Positions 19,091 through 30,263 of a stretch of 64,000 bases of DNA are shown piece after piece. This DNA is from an uncultured Arthrobacter sp. Its GTDB lineage: Bacteria > Actinomycetota > Actinomycetes > Actinomycetales > Micrococcaceae. The stretch's first letter is position 1. Each line of letters begins with the position of its first letter. Under the pieces are notes generated by a model, which searched no databases, was not told where the DNA came from, and worked only from the letters and a program-made list of their open reading frames with translations. The position numbers and the translations under genes were made by a program. The stretch covers positions 434,001 to 498,000 of the forward strand of contig NZ_CANLSZ010000001.1 in NCBI RefSeq assembly GCF_947493765.1. The letters are read 5' to 3'.

Positions 19091-21190
19091 ATGCGATTGA
19101 CGAGCAGGCGCGTACGCGTCTCTGCTGTGCTGGGAGCCCTCGTGGCGATCCCGCTGATAGCGGGATCGACGGCGTTCGCCGACGAGCCGGTCACCTTCGA
19201 CACCGGGAACTACGTGATCGACGACGCCGGCGTCCTCAGCCCTGCCGAGGAGGACCAGCTCCAGGCCGCCATCGAGGACCTGCGGTCGTCCGAGGGTTTC
19301 ACCGTCCGCGTGGCCTACGTCGACACCTTCGAGAACCCGGCTGCCGCTGGGGACTGGGCCAGTCAGGTGGCGACGGCGAACGCCCAGTCGGCCGATGAGG
19401 CTGTGCTCGCGGTCGCGGTGGAGCAGCGCCAGGTGGGGTTCAGTGCCGGGCAGAGTTCGGCGATCTACTCATCGGTCGAGGACATCCGGACGAACGACGT
19501 GATCCCGGAACTGGGGCAAGGAGACTGGCTCGGAGGTGGCCTCGCCGCCGTGGCGGGTACCGAGGCGGTTCTCTCCGGGAACACAGGCAGCACGGATACC
19601 TCGTCTGACGGCGGAGGACTCGGCGGTCTGGTGCTCGTGGGCGGGGTCGTCGCCGTCGCCGGCGCCGGTGGCTATCTGCTGCTGAAGAAGCGCGGCGGCA
19701 CCAGCGCCCAGCGCAAGCGCGAGCAGTACGGGTACGGACCGTCGCCGTCGCCGGACGGCGAGGTGATCGACCCGCTCGCCTCGGTCAGCGTGGAGGACCT
19801 GCGCAAGCGCGCCGGCAGCCTGCTGATCGCAGCGGACGACGCCATCAAATCCAGCGAGCAGGAGCTCGGCTTCGCCGAGGCACAGTACGGTGCACCCGCG
19901 ATCGCCACCTTCGCGGAGGACATCGCCGCCGCGAAGCGCCACATGGGCGAGTCCTTCAAACTGCAGCAGCAGCTCGACGACCACATTCCCGACACCGAGG
20001 AGCAGCAGCGTCAGTGGCTCGGTGAGATCATCCGCCGCTGCGAGGACGTGAACGCGTCCCTCGAGGAACACAAGGCCGACTTCGACGGCCTGCGCGAACT
20101 GGAACGGAACGCGCCGGAAGCACTGGCCCGCGCCCGGTCCGCGGCCGCCGACGCCGGTCGGCGCCTTGCCGCGGCCGAGCAGACCCTCGGTACCCTGCAG
20201 GCCCGCTACAGCGAGACCGCGACCACCCAGGTGGCGGACAACATCGACCAGGCCAGGGACCGGCTCGCCTTCGTGGACAGTGCAGCACAGGAGGCCGGTG
20301 AGCGCATGGACGCCGGGGACACCGGTCGCGCCGTCGTCGCCGTCCGGGCCGCCGAGGAGGCCGTCCACCAGAGCACTGTCCTCCTCGACGCGATCGACCG
20401 GAGATCGGACGAGCTCGCCGCCGCCGAGACGGAGCTGGAGCGCGCGCTGCCCGACACCGAGCAGGACCTGGCGCAGGCCCGGGCCATGGACCGCGCCGGT
20501 CAGTACCGTGATCTCGCCGGCCCGATCGCGGCCGTCGAGGCTGCGGTGGCCACCGTGCGGGAGGAACGACGCCGGAGCCGCAGCAATCCGCTGGCGCTGC
20601 TGGAACGTCTCGAAGCGGCGCACGCCCAGCTCGACGCCGCTCTCGGGGGCGTGCGGGACCAGGCGGAGAACGCGCGCCGGGCGCAGGATTCGCTGCAGCA
20701 CGCACTCATCGCCGCGCAGTCCGGCATCTCCGGTACCGCCGACTACATCCGCGCGCGGCGGGGCGGGGTGGGCCGCGAGGCGCGGACCCGCCTGGCCGAG
20801 GCCGAGCGGAACCTCGACCACGCCGTCGACCTCCAGCGCTCTGATCCCGTGACGGCCCTCTCCCATGCCCAGCAGGCGGCGATGCTCGCCGACCAGGCCG
20901 CGCAGCTCGCCGAACAGGACGTGAGCGGCTTCGGCCGCGGCGGCGGAGGCTACGGTCGACGCGGGAACGACGGCATGGGCGGTGCGCTGCTCGGCGGGAT
21001 CCTGCTCGGGTCCATCCTCAACGGCGGCGGCGGGTTCGGCGGAGGTTTCGGAGGAGGCTTCGGCGGCGGGCAGGGCGACGGCGGCGGATTCGGCGGCGGC
21101 GGCGGCAGTTTCGGCGGCGGCGGGTTCGGCGGGTTCGGTGGGGGCGGAGGCGGCTTCGGCGGGTTCGGCGGCGGGGGCGGCGACTTCTAG
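19091..21190 (+). CDS. TPM domain (DUF477) protein with coiled-coil and Gly-rich C-terminus
   Basis: YVIDDAGVLSPAEEDQLQAAIEDLRSSEGFTVRVAYVDTF; C-terminal GGGFGGGFGGG... tail. Confidence 0.9.
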   Translation: MRLTSRRVRVSAVLGALVAIPLIAGSTAFADEPVTFDTGNYVIDDAGVLSPAEEDQLQAAIEDLRSSEGFTVRVAYVDTFENPAAAGDWASQVATANAQSADEAVLAVAVEQRQVGFSAGQSSAIYSSVEDIRTNDVIPELGQGDWLGGGLAAVAGTEAVLSGNTGSTDTSSDGGGLGGLVLVGGVVAVAGAGGYLLLKKRGGTSAQRKREQYGYGPSPSPDGEVIDPLASVSVEDLRKRAGSLLIAADDAIKSSEQELGFAEAQYGAPAIATFAEDIAAAKRHMGESFKLQQQLDDHIPDTEEQQRQWLGEIIRRCEDVNASLEEHKADFDGLRELERNAPEALARARSAAADAGRRLAAAEQTLGTLQARYSETATTQVADNIDQARDRLAFVDSAAQEAGERMDAGDTGRAVVAVRAAEEAVHQSTVLLDAIDRRSDELAAAETELERALPDTEQDLAQARAMDRAGQYRDLAGPIAAVEAAVATVREERRRSRSNPLALLERLEAAHAQLDAALGGVRDQAENARRAQDSLQHALIAAQSGISGTADYIRARRGGVGREARTRLAEAERNLDHAVDLQRSDPVTALSHAQQAAMLADQAAQLAEQDVSGFGRGGGGYGRRGNDGMGGALLGGILLGSILNGGGGFGGGFGGGFGGGQGDGGGFGGGGGSFGGGGFGGFGGGGGGFGGFGGGGGDF

Positions 21191-21252
21191 ACAGCGGGCG
21201 ACGGCGTCCAGCAGGACACAGAGACCATCAGGAAGAATCGAAAGGCAAATCA

Positions 21253-22047
21253 ATGACGAAACAGTCAATCTTCGGACGGATCGCCCAGCTCACGCGGGCG
21301 AACATCAACTCCCTGCTCGACCAGGCCGAGGACCCGCAGAAGATGCTCGACCAGATGGTCCGCGACTACACGAACAGCATCGCCGAGGCGGAGAGCGCGG
21401 TCGCCCAGACCATCGGCAACCTGCGCATGATGCAGGAGGACTACAACGAGGACCTGGAGAACTCCCGCAGCTGGGGCAACAAGGCCCTGGCGGCGTCGCG
21501 CAAGGCCGACGAGTACCGGACCTCCGGCAACACCGCGGACGCACAGAAGTTCGACAACCTGGCGAAGGTCGCCATCCAGCGCCAGATGTCCGCCGAGAAC
21601 GAGGCCAAGGGCGCCGAGCCCACCATCGCGTCGCAGACGGAGATCGTGGACAAGCTCAAGGACGGCCTCAACCAGATGAAGGGCAAGCTCGGGGAGCTGA
21701 CCGTCAAGCGTGATCAGCTGATCGCCCGTTCCCGCACGGCCCAGGCCCAGCAGCAGGTGCACGACGCCGTGAAGAGCATCGACTTCATGGATCCCACGAG
21801 CGAGGTGGGCCGCTTCGAGGAGAAGATCCGGCGCGAGGAGGCCAAGGTCCGCGGACAGCAGGAACTGGCGTCGTCGAGCCTCGACGCGCAGTTCGAGAGC
21901 CTCGAGGACCTCGGGGAGCAGACCGAGATCGAGGCGCGCCTGGCCGCCCTGAAGTCCGGCGCCGGCAGCCAGTCCGCCCTCGGACGGGGCAACGGGACCG
22001 AGGGGTCGAACGAGGCCCCCTCGAGCACGGGTGGAAGCACCTTCTGA
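21253..22047 (+). CDS. PspA/IM30 family protein
   Basis: SIFGRIAQLTRANINSLLDQAEDPQKMLDQMVRDYTNSIAEAESAVAQTIGNLRMMQEDYNE. Confidence 0.95.
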   Translation: MTKQSIFGRIAQLTRANINSLLDQAEDPQKMLDQMVRDYTNSIAEAESAVAQTIGNLRMMQEDYNEDLENSRSWGNKALAASRKADEYRTSGNTADAQKFDNLAKVAIQRQMSAENEAKGAEPTIASQTEIVDKLKDGLNQMKGKLGELTVKRDQLIARSRTAQAQQQVHDAVKSIDFMDPTSEVGRFEEKIRREEAKVRGQQELASSSLDAQFESLEDLGEQTEIEARLAALKSGAGSQSALGRGNGTEGSNEAPSSTGGSTF

Positions 22048-22136
22048 TCCTCCCGCCGTGCCGCGAGGGCGACGCCGTCCGGTGAAGGGTCGCCCGCAGA
22101 GGGCAGTGAGCGGCGGAGCGCGGTAGGCGCAGGGTG

Positions 22137-22174
22137 ACGGGGGAATCACGGCCATGAGGCTGTGGTTCCCCCGT
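22137..22174 (+). terminator. Terminator hairpin after pspA
   Basis: ACGGGGGAATCAC...GTGGTTCCCCCGT inverted repeat followed by TCTTCC. Confidence 0.65.
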
Positions 22175-22221
22175 TCTTCCGTCCACGCCGCCGTGTCAGT
22201 GGCCGCCGGTAGATTGTCGGT

Positions 22222-23610
22222 ATGGCTGTCACTCTCGTCTGGTTCCGCGACGATCTGCGTATCTCCGACAACCCCGCGCTCACGGCGGCTGCACAGGGCG
22301 GGGACGACGTCGTCGCCTGCTACGTGCTGGACGAGGAGACCGAGGGCATCCGGCCTCTCGGAGGGGCCTCCAGGTGGTGGCTGCATCATTCGCTCGAGGC
22401 CCTCGCGGCGTCACTCGACGAGCTCGGGATTCCCCTCGTCCTGCGGCGCGGTGCCGCCGGGGAGGTGCTCCCCCGGCTCGTCGACGAGTGCTCGGCCCGC
22501 GCCGTGGTGTGGAACCGCCGCTACGGCCTGGCCGAGCGGACGGTCGACGCCTCTCTCAAGGCGGGGTTCTCCGAGGACGGCGTCGAGGCCACGAGCTACC
22601 AGGCGAATCTGCTGTACGAGCCGTGGGAGGTCACCTCCGGGTCCAAGGAACCGTACAAGGTGTTCACGCCGTTCTGGCGGGCCTGCCTCGCGTTCCGCAC
22701 GCCCCGCACGCCGCTCCCGGCGCCCGAGGCCCTGCGCGGCCCGCACCTGGCGTCCGACGAGCTCGCCTCCTGGACGCTGCTCCCGACCACGCCGGACTGG
22801 TCCGAGGGTCTGCGCGAGGCCTGGACACCGGGCGAGGCCGGCGCCCATGAGCGCCTCGACGACTTCCTCGACAGCGCCGCCGGTTATAAGGCGGCCCGCG
22901 AGCGACCGGGGACCGAGGGCACCAGCAAACTGTCCCCGCACCTGCGCTTCGGCGAGATCAGCCCGTTCGAGGTGTGGCATGCGGCCCAGGATCACAAGGA
23001 CACCTCGACGGCGGAGGACATCCGGGTCTTCGGATCGGAACTCGGCTGGCGGGAGTTCAGCTGGCAGCTGCTCTACTTCAACCCCGATCTCGCCACCGTG
23101 AACTACCGCCGGGAGTTCGACGCCTTCGCGTGGGAGGACCCGTCGCCCGCCGATCTCGGTGCCTGGCAGCAGGGGCGCACCGGCTATCCCCTCGTGGACG
23201 CCGGCATGCGCCAGCTGTACGAGATCGGGTGGATGCACAATCGCGTCCGCATGGCCACGGCCTCCTTCCTGATCAAGAACCTCATGATCGACTGGCGCGT
23301 GGGCGAGCAGTGGTTCTGGGACTGCCTCGTCGACGCCGACGCGGCATCCAATGCGTCGAACTGGCAGTGGGTAGCGGGGTCGGGCGCTGACGCGAGCCCC
23401 TACTTCCGCATCTTCAACCCGGTGCTGCAGAGCAGGAAGTTCGACGCCGAGGGGAAGTACCTCCTGCGCTACGTGCCGGAACTCGCGGCTGCGGACAATC
23501 TGCACGAACCGTGGAAGGGATCGGCTCCCGGCTATCCGGAGCCGATCGTGGATCTCAAGGAGTCTCGGGAACGTGCGCTGAGCGCCTACAAGGAGCTCCC
23601 GAAGGCCTGA
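22222..23610 (+). CDS. Deoxyribodipyrimidine photo-lyase / cryptochrome family
   Basis: LVWFRDDLRISDNPALTAAA; LRFGEISPFEVWH; WMHNRVRMATASFLIKNLMIDWRVGEQWFWDCLVDADAASNASNWQWVAGSGADASPYFRIFNP. Confidence 0.97.
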   Translation: MAVTLVWFRDDLRISDNPALTAAAQGGDDVVACYVLDEETEGIRPLGGASRWWLHHSLEALAASLDELGIPLVLRRGAAGEVLPRLVDECSARAVVWNRRYGLAERTVDASLKAGFSEDGVEATSYQANLLYEPWEVTSGSKEPYKVFTPFWRACLAFRTPRTPLPAPEALRGPHLASDELASWTLLPTTPDWSEGLREAWTPGEAGAHERLDDFLDSAAGYKAARERPGTEGTSKLSPHLRFGEISPFEVWHAAQDHKDTSTAEDIRVFGSELGWREFSWQLLYFNPDLATVNYRREFDAFAWEDPSPADLGAWQQGRTGYPLVDAGMRQLYEIGWMHNRVRMATASFLIKNLMIDWRVGEQWFWDCLVDADAASNASNWQWVAGSGADASPYFRIFNPVLQSRKFDAEGKYLLRYVPELAAADNLHEPWKGSAPGYPEPIVDLKESRERALSAYKELPKA

Positions 23611-23716
23611 TGCTCCCCCGTGCTGCCCGGACCCCGCGAAATGGTTCGGGCCGCACGGCGACGGCCCTCCCCGGCACGTAACGGCCCTCCTCGGCAGTTG
23701 TCCAGCAGTCAAGCAA

Positions 23717-23747
23717 GAAGTCCGGCCCACCAGGTGGACCGGACTTC
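23717..23747. terminator. Bidirectional terminator between photolyase and tRNA-fMet
   Basis: GAAGTCCGG...CCGGACTTC with inner CCACC/GGTGG. Confidence 0.7.
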
Positions 23748-23795
23748 TCCGTTGGTACTTCTCTTCTATTGTTGCTTCTTCTGTTGTTGCTTCCG

Positions 23796-23869
23796 TTGCG
23801 GGGACAGGATTTGAACCTGTGACCTCTGGGTTATGAGCCCAGCGAGCTACCGAACTGCTCCACCCCGCG
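23796..23869 (-). tRNA. Initiator tRNA-fMet (anticodon CAT)
   Basis: CGCGGGGTGGAGCAGTTCGGTAGCTCGCTGGGCTCATAACCCAGAGGTCACAGGTTCAAATCCTGTCCCCGCAA folds as a 74-nt cloverleaf; C1:A72 mismatch and GGG/CCC anticodon stem are initiator hallmarks; no encoded CCA. Confidence 0.95.
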
Positions 23870-23947
23870 GCGTGTTAGTAACGTTACCGGCCGCGGGGTC
23901 GGGAGGCAAATCGACCGGCCTCCCGACCCCGCGTGCTCGGCGATGAG

Positions 23948-26900
23948 CTATCCGCCGGCACCTCCCGAGACGCGCTCCTCCGCGTCCAGGGCCCGCTGGA
24001 GGGCGCTCTTCAGCCGGTCCTGCGCGTCACCGTAGGCGGCGAAGTCGTTCGCTGCCAGGGCCGCGTTGCCGTCCTGGATCGCCGCGTTCGCGTCGTCGAG
24101 TGCACTGCGCAGGTCGGCGGCCGGATCGTCCGTCGTACCTCCGGGGGTGCCACCCTCGGAGGGAGTGGGTGCCGGCGTCGCGGACGGGGTGGGCGCGGGG
24201 GTCTCGCCGTCGCCCTCCACAGGCGGGGCTGCGGGATCGTCCGGGGTCTCCCCGACGTTCTCCTCGTCGCCCGCCGTCGCTCCGGAATCACCGCCGAACA
24301 CCTGGTCCAGCGCCTCGGCCAACGTGGGCGCGAAGCCGACGTTCTCACCGAAGCTCACCAGGACCCGGCGGAGGACCGGGAAGGACGAGCTGCCGGAGGA
24401 CTGCACGTACACCGGCTGCACGTAGGCGATGCCGCCGCCGATCGGCAGCGTCAGCAGGTTGCCATTGATGACCTCGGAAGCGCCCTGGCGCAGCAGGTTC
24501 AGCTCCTGCGACACCGTGGTGTCCGAGTTGAACAGGTTCTGCGCCTGGCCGGGGCCCACCACCGAATCCTGACCGGAGCTGTCGAGCAGGGTCAGGCGGC
24601 CGTAGTCCTCGCTCTTGACGCCGTCCTCCCCCGTGCTCGCGTCACCGTTGGCGGCGAGGAACCCGTACAGCACGTTCCGCGGGGTCTGGCCCGGCGGAAC
24701 GTAGGGGATGTACGGCGTGGTCAGCGAGAACGCAGCCTCGTCGTACTGGGGCATCTGCAGCGTCAGGTAGAACGGCGGCTGCCGGGGCGTGGACGCCGTC
24801 GTCGCACCGTCCGAGGCGGCACCAGGATCGGCCGGCACGCTCCAGGCCTCGCTGTTGTTGAAGAACTCGTCCGTCGCGGTGACGTGGTACCGCGCGAGCA
24901 GTTCGCGCTGCACCTTGAAGAGATCCTCCGGGTACCGCACATGGGCGAGCAGGTCCGAGGACATCTCGCTGTAGGGCTTGAGCGAGGACGGGTACACGTT
25001 CTGCCAGGACATCAGGACCGGGTCCTCATCGTCCCACGCGTAGAGGTCGACGGAGCCGTCGTAGGCGTCCACCGTGGCCTTCACCGCGTTACGGATGTAG
25101 TTCACGCGGTCCGCCGGGAGGGCGGTCGCGAGACCCTCCGCCGTCTGCGAGTCCTGCGTGGCCGACTGCAGCTCCTGCTCCGTGGAGTAGGGGAAGTTGG
25201 CGCTCGTCGTGTAGCCGTCGATGATCCACTTCACCCGGCCGTCCACGATCGCGGGGTAGCTGTTGCCGTCGAGGGTCAGGTAGGGGGCCACCTTGCGCAC
25301 CCGTTCCACGGGGTCCCGGTCGTAGAGGATCTGCGACTCGCTGTTGACCTGGTCGGACAGGAGCAGATCCGTGGACTGGAACTTCAGCGCGTAGACCAGC
25401 CGGTTGAAGGCGTTGCCGACGTTCGGCCCGCCGTCCCCGCTGAAGGTGGTCCGCGAGTCGGTGTCCGAGTTCTCGTCCTGCGGCCGGTCGATTTCCGCGG
25501 GGTCCTGGTCCTCCGGCGCACCCACCACGGAGTAGTCGGGCGATTCCTCGCCGAAGTAGATCCTCGGCTCGTAGGTGGACTCGTCGCCGAGCACGCCGGT
25601 CGAGGGGATGCCGGACTGCAGGAACTCGGGCCGGCCGTCGGGCTGGACGGTGGAGCCGGCCGCGGCGACCACGCCGTAGCCGTGCGTGTAGAACACGTGC
25701 TCGTTCACCCAGCCGTCCGGGACGCCGCTCGTGTCGAGCTCGCGCACGGCGATCACGGTGTCCTGGATCTCGCCGTCGATCTCGTAGCGGTCCACGTTCA
25801 GCGTGTCGGGGAACTGGTAGTACTGGCGGAACTGCTGGAGCTGGCTGAAGGCGTCGGAGACGAGATTCGGGTCGAGCAGGCGGATGTTCGCCGTGGTCTC
25901 GCCGTCGTCACCCAGTGCCCCCGACGTCGGGACGCTCTCCGGCGTGTAGGCGGAGACCTCGACGTCGTCGAGCCCGTAGGCCTCCCGCGTCAGCTCGATG
26001 TTGCGGTCGATGAACTCGCCCTCACGGGAGAGCAGCGACGGGTCCACCTGGAAGCGCTGCACGATGGCCGGGTAGATGCCGCCGGCGAGCAGTGCGGTGA
26101 CGATCAGCATCGCCGTCCCGATCAGGGGCAGCCTCCAGCGACCGATGAAGGCGGAGACGATGAACAGGACGGCGACGATGATCGCGGCGACGGCGAGGAT
26201 GGCCTTCGTCGGGATGACGGCGTTCACGTCGGTGTACAGCGCGCCCGCCCAGTCGTCCTGGTTCAGCAGCGTCCCGTAGCGGTCCAGCCAGTAGTTGACG
26301 CCCTGCAGGACGAGGAACAGCGCCACGACGACGGCGATCTGGATCCGCGCGGCCTTCGTGGTGAACAGGCCCTTCTCCTCGAGGCGGATACCGCCGTAGA
26401 GGTAGTGGGTCAGGATCGTCGCGATGGCACTGATGATGACGACGCTGATCAGGAAACCGGTCACGAAGCCCAGGAAGGGCAGCGTGAACATGTAGAAGGA
26501 GTAGTCGAGCCCGAACTCGGGGTCCTGCCGGTTGAACGGCTCCTGCCGGAGGAAGAGGAGCACCTGCTGCCACTGCGACGACGCAGCGGTGCCGGCGAAT
26601 GCGCCGAGCACCACCGGGATACCGAGCATGAGCAGGCGGCGGATGGGTTCGAGCTGCGCCTGATAGCGGTTGAGATTGTCCTGGATGGCGCTGTCGGGTG
26701 CGTAGATGGGCCTGCTGCGGAACGCGATGCGAAGACTGAGGTACACCGCCCCGGCCATGATCAGGAACGCCACGAGGAACAGGGCGATCCTGGTGAGATT
26801 CTCGGTCACGAACACCTCGAGGAACCCGAGTTGGTCGTACCACAGCACGTCGGCGTAGACCTGGGACAGGTACACGAAGGCCACGACGATGACCGCGACG

Positions 26901-26998
26901 ACGATGATCGTCGGTATGAGCGGGTTGCGGCGCCGGTTTGCTGATCCTCGTGGTGTGCTCGGGCTACTGCCGAACGATCGTTCTGGTCCGGATGTCAC
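23948..26998 (-). CDS. UPF0182 family membrane protein
   Basis: 1016 aa, N-terminal multi-[48 protein letters not shown]. Confidence 0.95.
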   Translation of the reverse strand: MTSGPERSFGSSPSTPRGSANRRRNPLIPTIIVVAVIVVAFVYLSQVYADVLWYDQLGFLEVFVTENLTRIALFLVAFLIMAGAVYLSLRIAFRSRPIYAPDSAIQDNLNRYQAQLEPIRRLLMLGIPVVLGAFAGTAASSQWQQVLLFLRQEPFNRQDPEFGLDYSFYMFTLPFLGFVTGFLISVVIISAIATILTHYLYGGIRLEEKGLFTTKAARIQIAVVVALFLVLQGVNYWLDRYGTLLNQDDWAGALYTDVNAVIPTKAILAVAAIIVAVLFIVSAFIGRWRLPLIGTAMLIVTALLAGGIYPAIVQRFQVDPSLLSREGEFIDRNIELTREAYGLDDVEVSAYTPESVPTSGALGDDGETTANIRLLDPNLVSDAFSQLQQFRQYYQFPDTLNVDRYEIDGEIQDTVIAVRELDTSGVPDGWVNEHVFYTHGYGVVAAAGSTVQPDGRPEFLQSGIPSTGVLGDESTYEPRIYFGEESPDYSVVGAPEDQDPAEIDRPQDENSDTDSRTTFSGDGGPNVGNAFNRLVYALKFQSTDLLLSDQVNSESQILYDRDPVERVRKVAPYLTLDGNSYPAIVDGRVKWIIDGYTTSANFPYSTEQELQSATQDSQTAEGLATALPADRVNYIRNAVKATVDAYDGSVDLYAWDDEDPVLMSWQNVYPSSLKPYSEMSSDLLAHVRYPEDLFKVQRELLARYHVTATDEFFNNSEAWSVPADPGAASDGATTASTPRQPPFYLTLQMPQYDEAAFSLTTPYIPYVPPGQTPRNVLYGFLAANGDASTGEDGVKSEDYGRLTLLDSSGQDSVVGPGQAQNLFNSDTTVSQELNLLRQGASEVINGNLLTLPIGGGIAYVQPVYVQSSGSSSFPVLRRVLVSFGENVGFAPTLAEALDQVFGGDSGATAGDEENVGETPDDPAAPPVEGDGETPAPTPSATPAPTPSEGGTPGGTTDDPAADLRSALDDANAAIQDGNAALAANDFAAYGDAQDRLKSALQRALDAEERVSGGAGG

Positions 26999-27301
26999 AT
27001 ATACCTCATCATTAGGTGCTGCGGGTCACGATGGCCGTTCTTCGGCCCCGCTACCTGCCTCGTGAAGCAGAAGGCAGCGTGCACGGACGCCATTCCTGCT
27101 CTCATTCTGCCCTCTCCACGTCCGGGCCGACCAATTCGGTTCCGCGCAGGAGCAGGACACCCCGGATCGTCACCCAACCGTGTCCTTCCGGACCCGCTCC
27201 CCCATGCGCCCCCGGAGGACGCCGGTCGCGTGCCCGTCCGGTCCGCCGGCAGAAGAGTCGGGTGCCCGTTCGGTCCGTCGGCAGGAGGGTCGGGAGGCGA
27301 G

Positions 27302-28438
27302 TCAGCAGGAGGCGAGTCCGGCGGCGTCGCCCCCCTCCCCGAGGGTCTCGACGGCCTCGACGGCGTCGTCGAGCGTGTCCACCCGGACGACCGTCAGCCC
27401 GTCCGGGATGTTCCCCGTCACCTCGTCGCAGTTCTCCCCCGGGGCGAGGAAGAACTCGGCGCCGCCCGAGCGTGCGCCCACGAGCTTCTGCGCGATCCCT
27501 CCGATGGGCCCCACCGCACCGCTCGAGTCGATCGTGCCCGTCCCGGCGAAGTGGCGTCCCCCGGTCAGATTGCCCTCCGTGAGGGTGTCGACGATCCCGA
27601 GGGCGAACATCATCCCGGCCGACGGGCCGCCCACGTCGTCCAGCTGGATGGTGATGGCGAAGGGGAAGTCGAACCTCGACGTGAGCAGGACCCCGAGCTG
27701 GTAGTCGCCCTCGTCGGACTCCTTGGGTGTGACGGACACGTCGGTCGACGCGCCGTCACGGGTCACGGCGAGGTCGACCGCTGATCCGTCGGCGTCGTTG
27801 AGTGCCTCGCGCAGCGCGGCGACGGTGCGGATCTCCTGCCCGTCGATGGAGCGGAGGATGTCGCCCTCCTCGAGGAGCCCGTCCGCGGCGGAGTCCTGGC
27901 CGAGACCGACGACGGCCAGCTCCTGGGTGTACCCGATGTCCTCGTGGGACAGGGCGGCAGCGATGGCCGACTCCTGGGAGGAGGTCATGGCGACGGCGTT
28001 CTGCTCCTGCACCTCGGAGGACGTGGTGCCCTCGGGGTACACGAGCTGTTCGGGGACGACGTCGTCGTCGGGGGTGGCCCAGGCCCGGATGGTGTCGAGG
28101 ACGTTGACCTGCCCGTTCGGACCTCCCCGGACGAAGACGGTCGTGAGATCCAGCCGTCCCTCCGGCGGGAAACTCTCCGCGCCGTCGATCTCGATCAGCG
28201 GCTGCCCGTCCACCTGGCCGATCGTGTTGAAGGTCGGTCCCGGTGACTCGAGCACATAGGGAGAGGGCAGGAGGACCGCCGTCGCGCTCAGCACGACCGC
28301 GAGACCACCGGAGACGCCCATGGCGCGGAAGCGTGGATCGCGGGGACGCTCCGGTCCCTCGTGGCCGTCGGTCTCGGCGTGGGCACGCTGCGTCACGGAT
28401 CTTCTCTCTGTAGTGGTGGCGGCCCGGCCTGCGAGCAC
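27302..28438 (-). CDS. YlbL-like PDZ / Lon-type S16 protease-domain protein
   Basis: PYVLESPGPTFNTIGQVDG; DVGGPSAGMMFALGIVDTLTEGNLTGGRHFAGTGTIDSSGAVGPIGGIAQKLVGA (catalytic GGPSAG). Start uncertain. Confidence 0.92.
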   Translation of the reverse strand: MLAGRAATTTERRSVTQRAHAETDGHEGPERPRDPRFRAMGVSGGLAVVLSATAVLLPSPYVLESPGPTFNTIGQVDGQPLIEIDGAESFPPEGRLDLTTVFVRGGPNGQVNVLDTIRAWATPDDDVVPEQLVYPEGTTSSEVQEQNAVAMTSSQESAIAAALSHEDIGYTQELAVVGLGQDSAADGLLEEGDILRSIDGQEIRTVAALREALNDADGSAVDLAVTRDGASTDVSVTPKESDEGDYQLGVLLTSRFDFPFAITIQLDDVGGPSAGMMFALGIVDTLTEGNLTGGRHFAGTGTIDSSGAVGPIGGIAQKLVGARSGGAEFFLAPGENCDEVTGNIPDGLTVVRVDTLDDAVEAVETLGEGGDAAGLASC

Positions 28439-28700
28439 CGTTCCTGCCCACCCAGCCTAGACGCTCGACCCTGGACGATCGCCGGGAGTTCCCCGGATCT
28501 TCGGCGGCATCCCTCCCCGTCCCAGCCCCCTCTGGCGACGCCGATCCACGGATGATTCGCTGCTTTGCCCTCAGCGAACGATGCGGGGCACGAGGGACGC
28601 CGACGGGCCCGGGCCGGTAGCGTGGAGCGGACAGCCGGCAGGGATGGCTCAATCCCGCCCGACCGGACCCGCCAAGCTACTCCCAGGACCGGTGGTATCA

Positions 28701-30239
28701 GTGACCAACCCATCCAACCCCTCGAACGGCGACGACGACACGCCCCAGGACCCGCTGTCCGAGATGCTGTCGAAGATGTTCGGCGGAGGGGCCGGAGGCT
28801 TCGACCCGCAGGAGCTCGCGAAAGCGGCAGGCCTGCCCTCCGATCCCTCCGCGATGGCCATGATGATGCAGCAGGTCCAGGCGATGTTCTCGGCATCCGG
28901 CGACGGCCCCGTGAACTGGCAGCTGGCCCACGAGCAGGCCCGCCGGATCGCCGCTGCGGACAACGACCCGTCCGTCTCCTCCCTGCAGCGCAGGAGCGTC
29001 GACGAGGCCCTGAAGCTCGCCGAGATGTGGCTCGACCCGGTCACCGACTTCCCGAGCACCGGTCAGCTGGGCCGTGCGTGGTCGCGGGCCGAGTGGGTGG
29101 AGGCGACCATGGCGACCTGGCGCCGCCTGACCGAACCCGTGGCCACGAGCATCGCCCGGGCACTCTCCGATGTGATCTCGGAGCAGCTCCCGGAGGAGAT
29201 GAAGTCCATGCTCGGCGCCATGGGCGGACCCGCGTCGATGCTGCAGAACGTCGGTGGCGCGATGTTCGGCATGCAGCTCGGGCAGGCCGTCGGCGCCCTG
29301 TCGAAGGACGTCGTGGGCTCCACGGACATCGGTGTCCCCCTCGCGGACGGCCGTATGGCCCTGCTCCCGGCGAACGTGGCGGCCTTCGGCGAGGGGCTCG
29401 ACATCCCCGAGCAGGAGGTCCAGCTCTTCCTGGCGGTCCGGGAGGCGGCCCACGTCAGGCTCTTCACCCAGGTGCCGTGGCTGACCGGCCACCTCCTCGG
29501 CAGCATCGAGCGCTATGCGCGCGGCATCCACATCGACATCAGCAAGATCGAGGAAGCCGCCCGGGACATCGACCCGACCAATCCGGAGAGCATGCAGGGT
29601 GCGCTGTCGCAGGGTGTGTTCATGCCCGAGCGCACACCGGAGCAGGAAGCGGCACTCGTGCGACTGGAGACCACGCTGGCCCTCGTCGAGGGATGGGTCG
29701 ACGAGCTCGCGGCAGCTGCCGCGGCGAATCTGCCCTCCGCCGGCGCCCTGCGGGAGATGGTGCGTCGGCGCCGCGCGACGGGCGGACCGGCCGAGCACGC
29801 CTTCGCATCGCTCGTGGGCCTCGAGCTCCGGCCGCGCAGGCTGCGGGATGCCGCCGCCCTCTGGTCACGGCTCACCGAGGAACGCGGCGTGGAGGGCCGG
29901 GACGCCCTCTGGCAGCACCCGGACCTGCTGCCCACGGCGGAGGACCTCGATGATCCCGAGGGCTTCTCCGAGCGCCGGCGGTTGATCGAGTCCTCCGACG
30001 CCGACGTGGATGCGGCCCTCGAGCGCCTGCTCGCGGGCGACTTCGACGACCAGGAGCCGCAGGACCCCGACGCTGCGGCGGACACCTCGACGGATGGTCC
30101 GACGCGGTCCGATAGCGCCGGATCAGGCGCGGATCCCGACTCCGGCACGGGCTCCACTGGTGGCGACGTGGCGGACGACGACCGGGACGACGACCGGGAT
30201 GTACCGGGGACCGATGACGGTGGGGACCCGAACCGCTAG
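28701..30239 (+). CDS. Zinc-dependent metalloprotease-like protein (DUF2342)
   Basis: FLAVREAAHVRLFTQVPWLTGHLLGSIERYARGI; start GTG 28701 (VTNPSNPSNG) preferred over 28581. Confidence 0.85.
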   Translation: MTNPSNPSNGDDDTPQDPLSEMLSKMFGGGAGGFDPQELAKAAGLPSDPSAMAMMMQQVQAMFSASGDGPVNWQLAHEQARRIAAADNDPSVSSLQRRSVDEALKLAEMWLDPVTDFPSTGQLGRAWSRAEWVEATMATWRRLTEPVATSIARALSDVISEQLPEEMKSMLGAMGGPASMLQNVGGAMFGMQLGQAVGALSKDVVGSTDIGVPLADGRMALLPANVAAFGEGLDIPEQEVQLFLAVREAAHVRLFTQVPWLTGHLLGSIERYARGIHIDISKIEEAARDIDPTNPESMQGALSQGVFMPERTPEQEAALVRLETTLALVEGWVDELAAAAAANLPSAGALREMVRRRRATGGPAEHAFASLVGLELRPRRLRDAAALWSRLTEERGVEGRDALWQHPDLLPTAEDLDDPEGFSERRRLIESSDADVDAALERLLAGDFDDQEPQDPDAAADTSTDGPTRSDSAGSGADPDSGTGSTGGDVADDDRDDDRDVPGTDDGGDPNR

Positions 30240-30263
30240 CTCCGGCATCCGGGCTCCGCTGCT

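Noticed and set aside
23933-26944. 1003-aa plus-strand ORF
   Set aside because: Antisense shadow of the UPF0182 gene; no recognisable domain, typical of high-GC codon bias.
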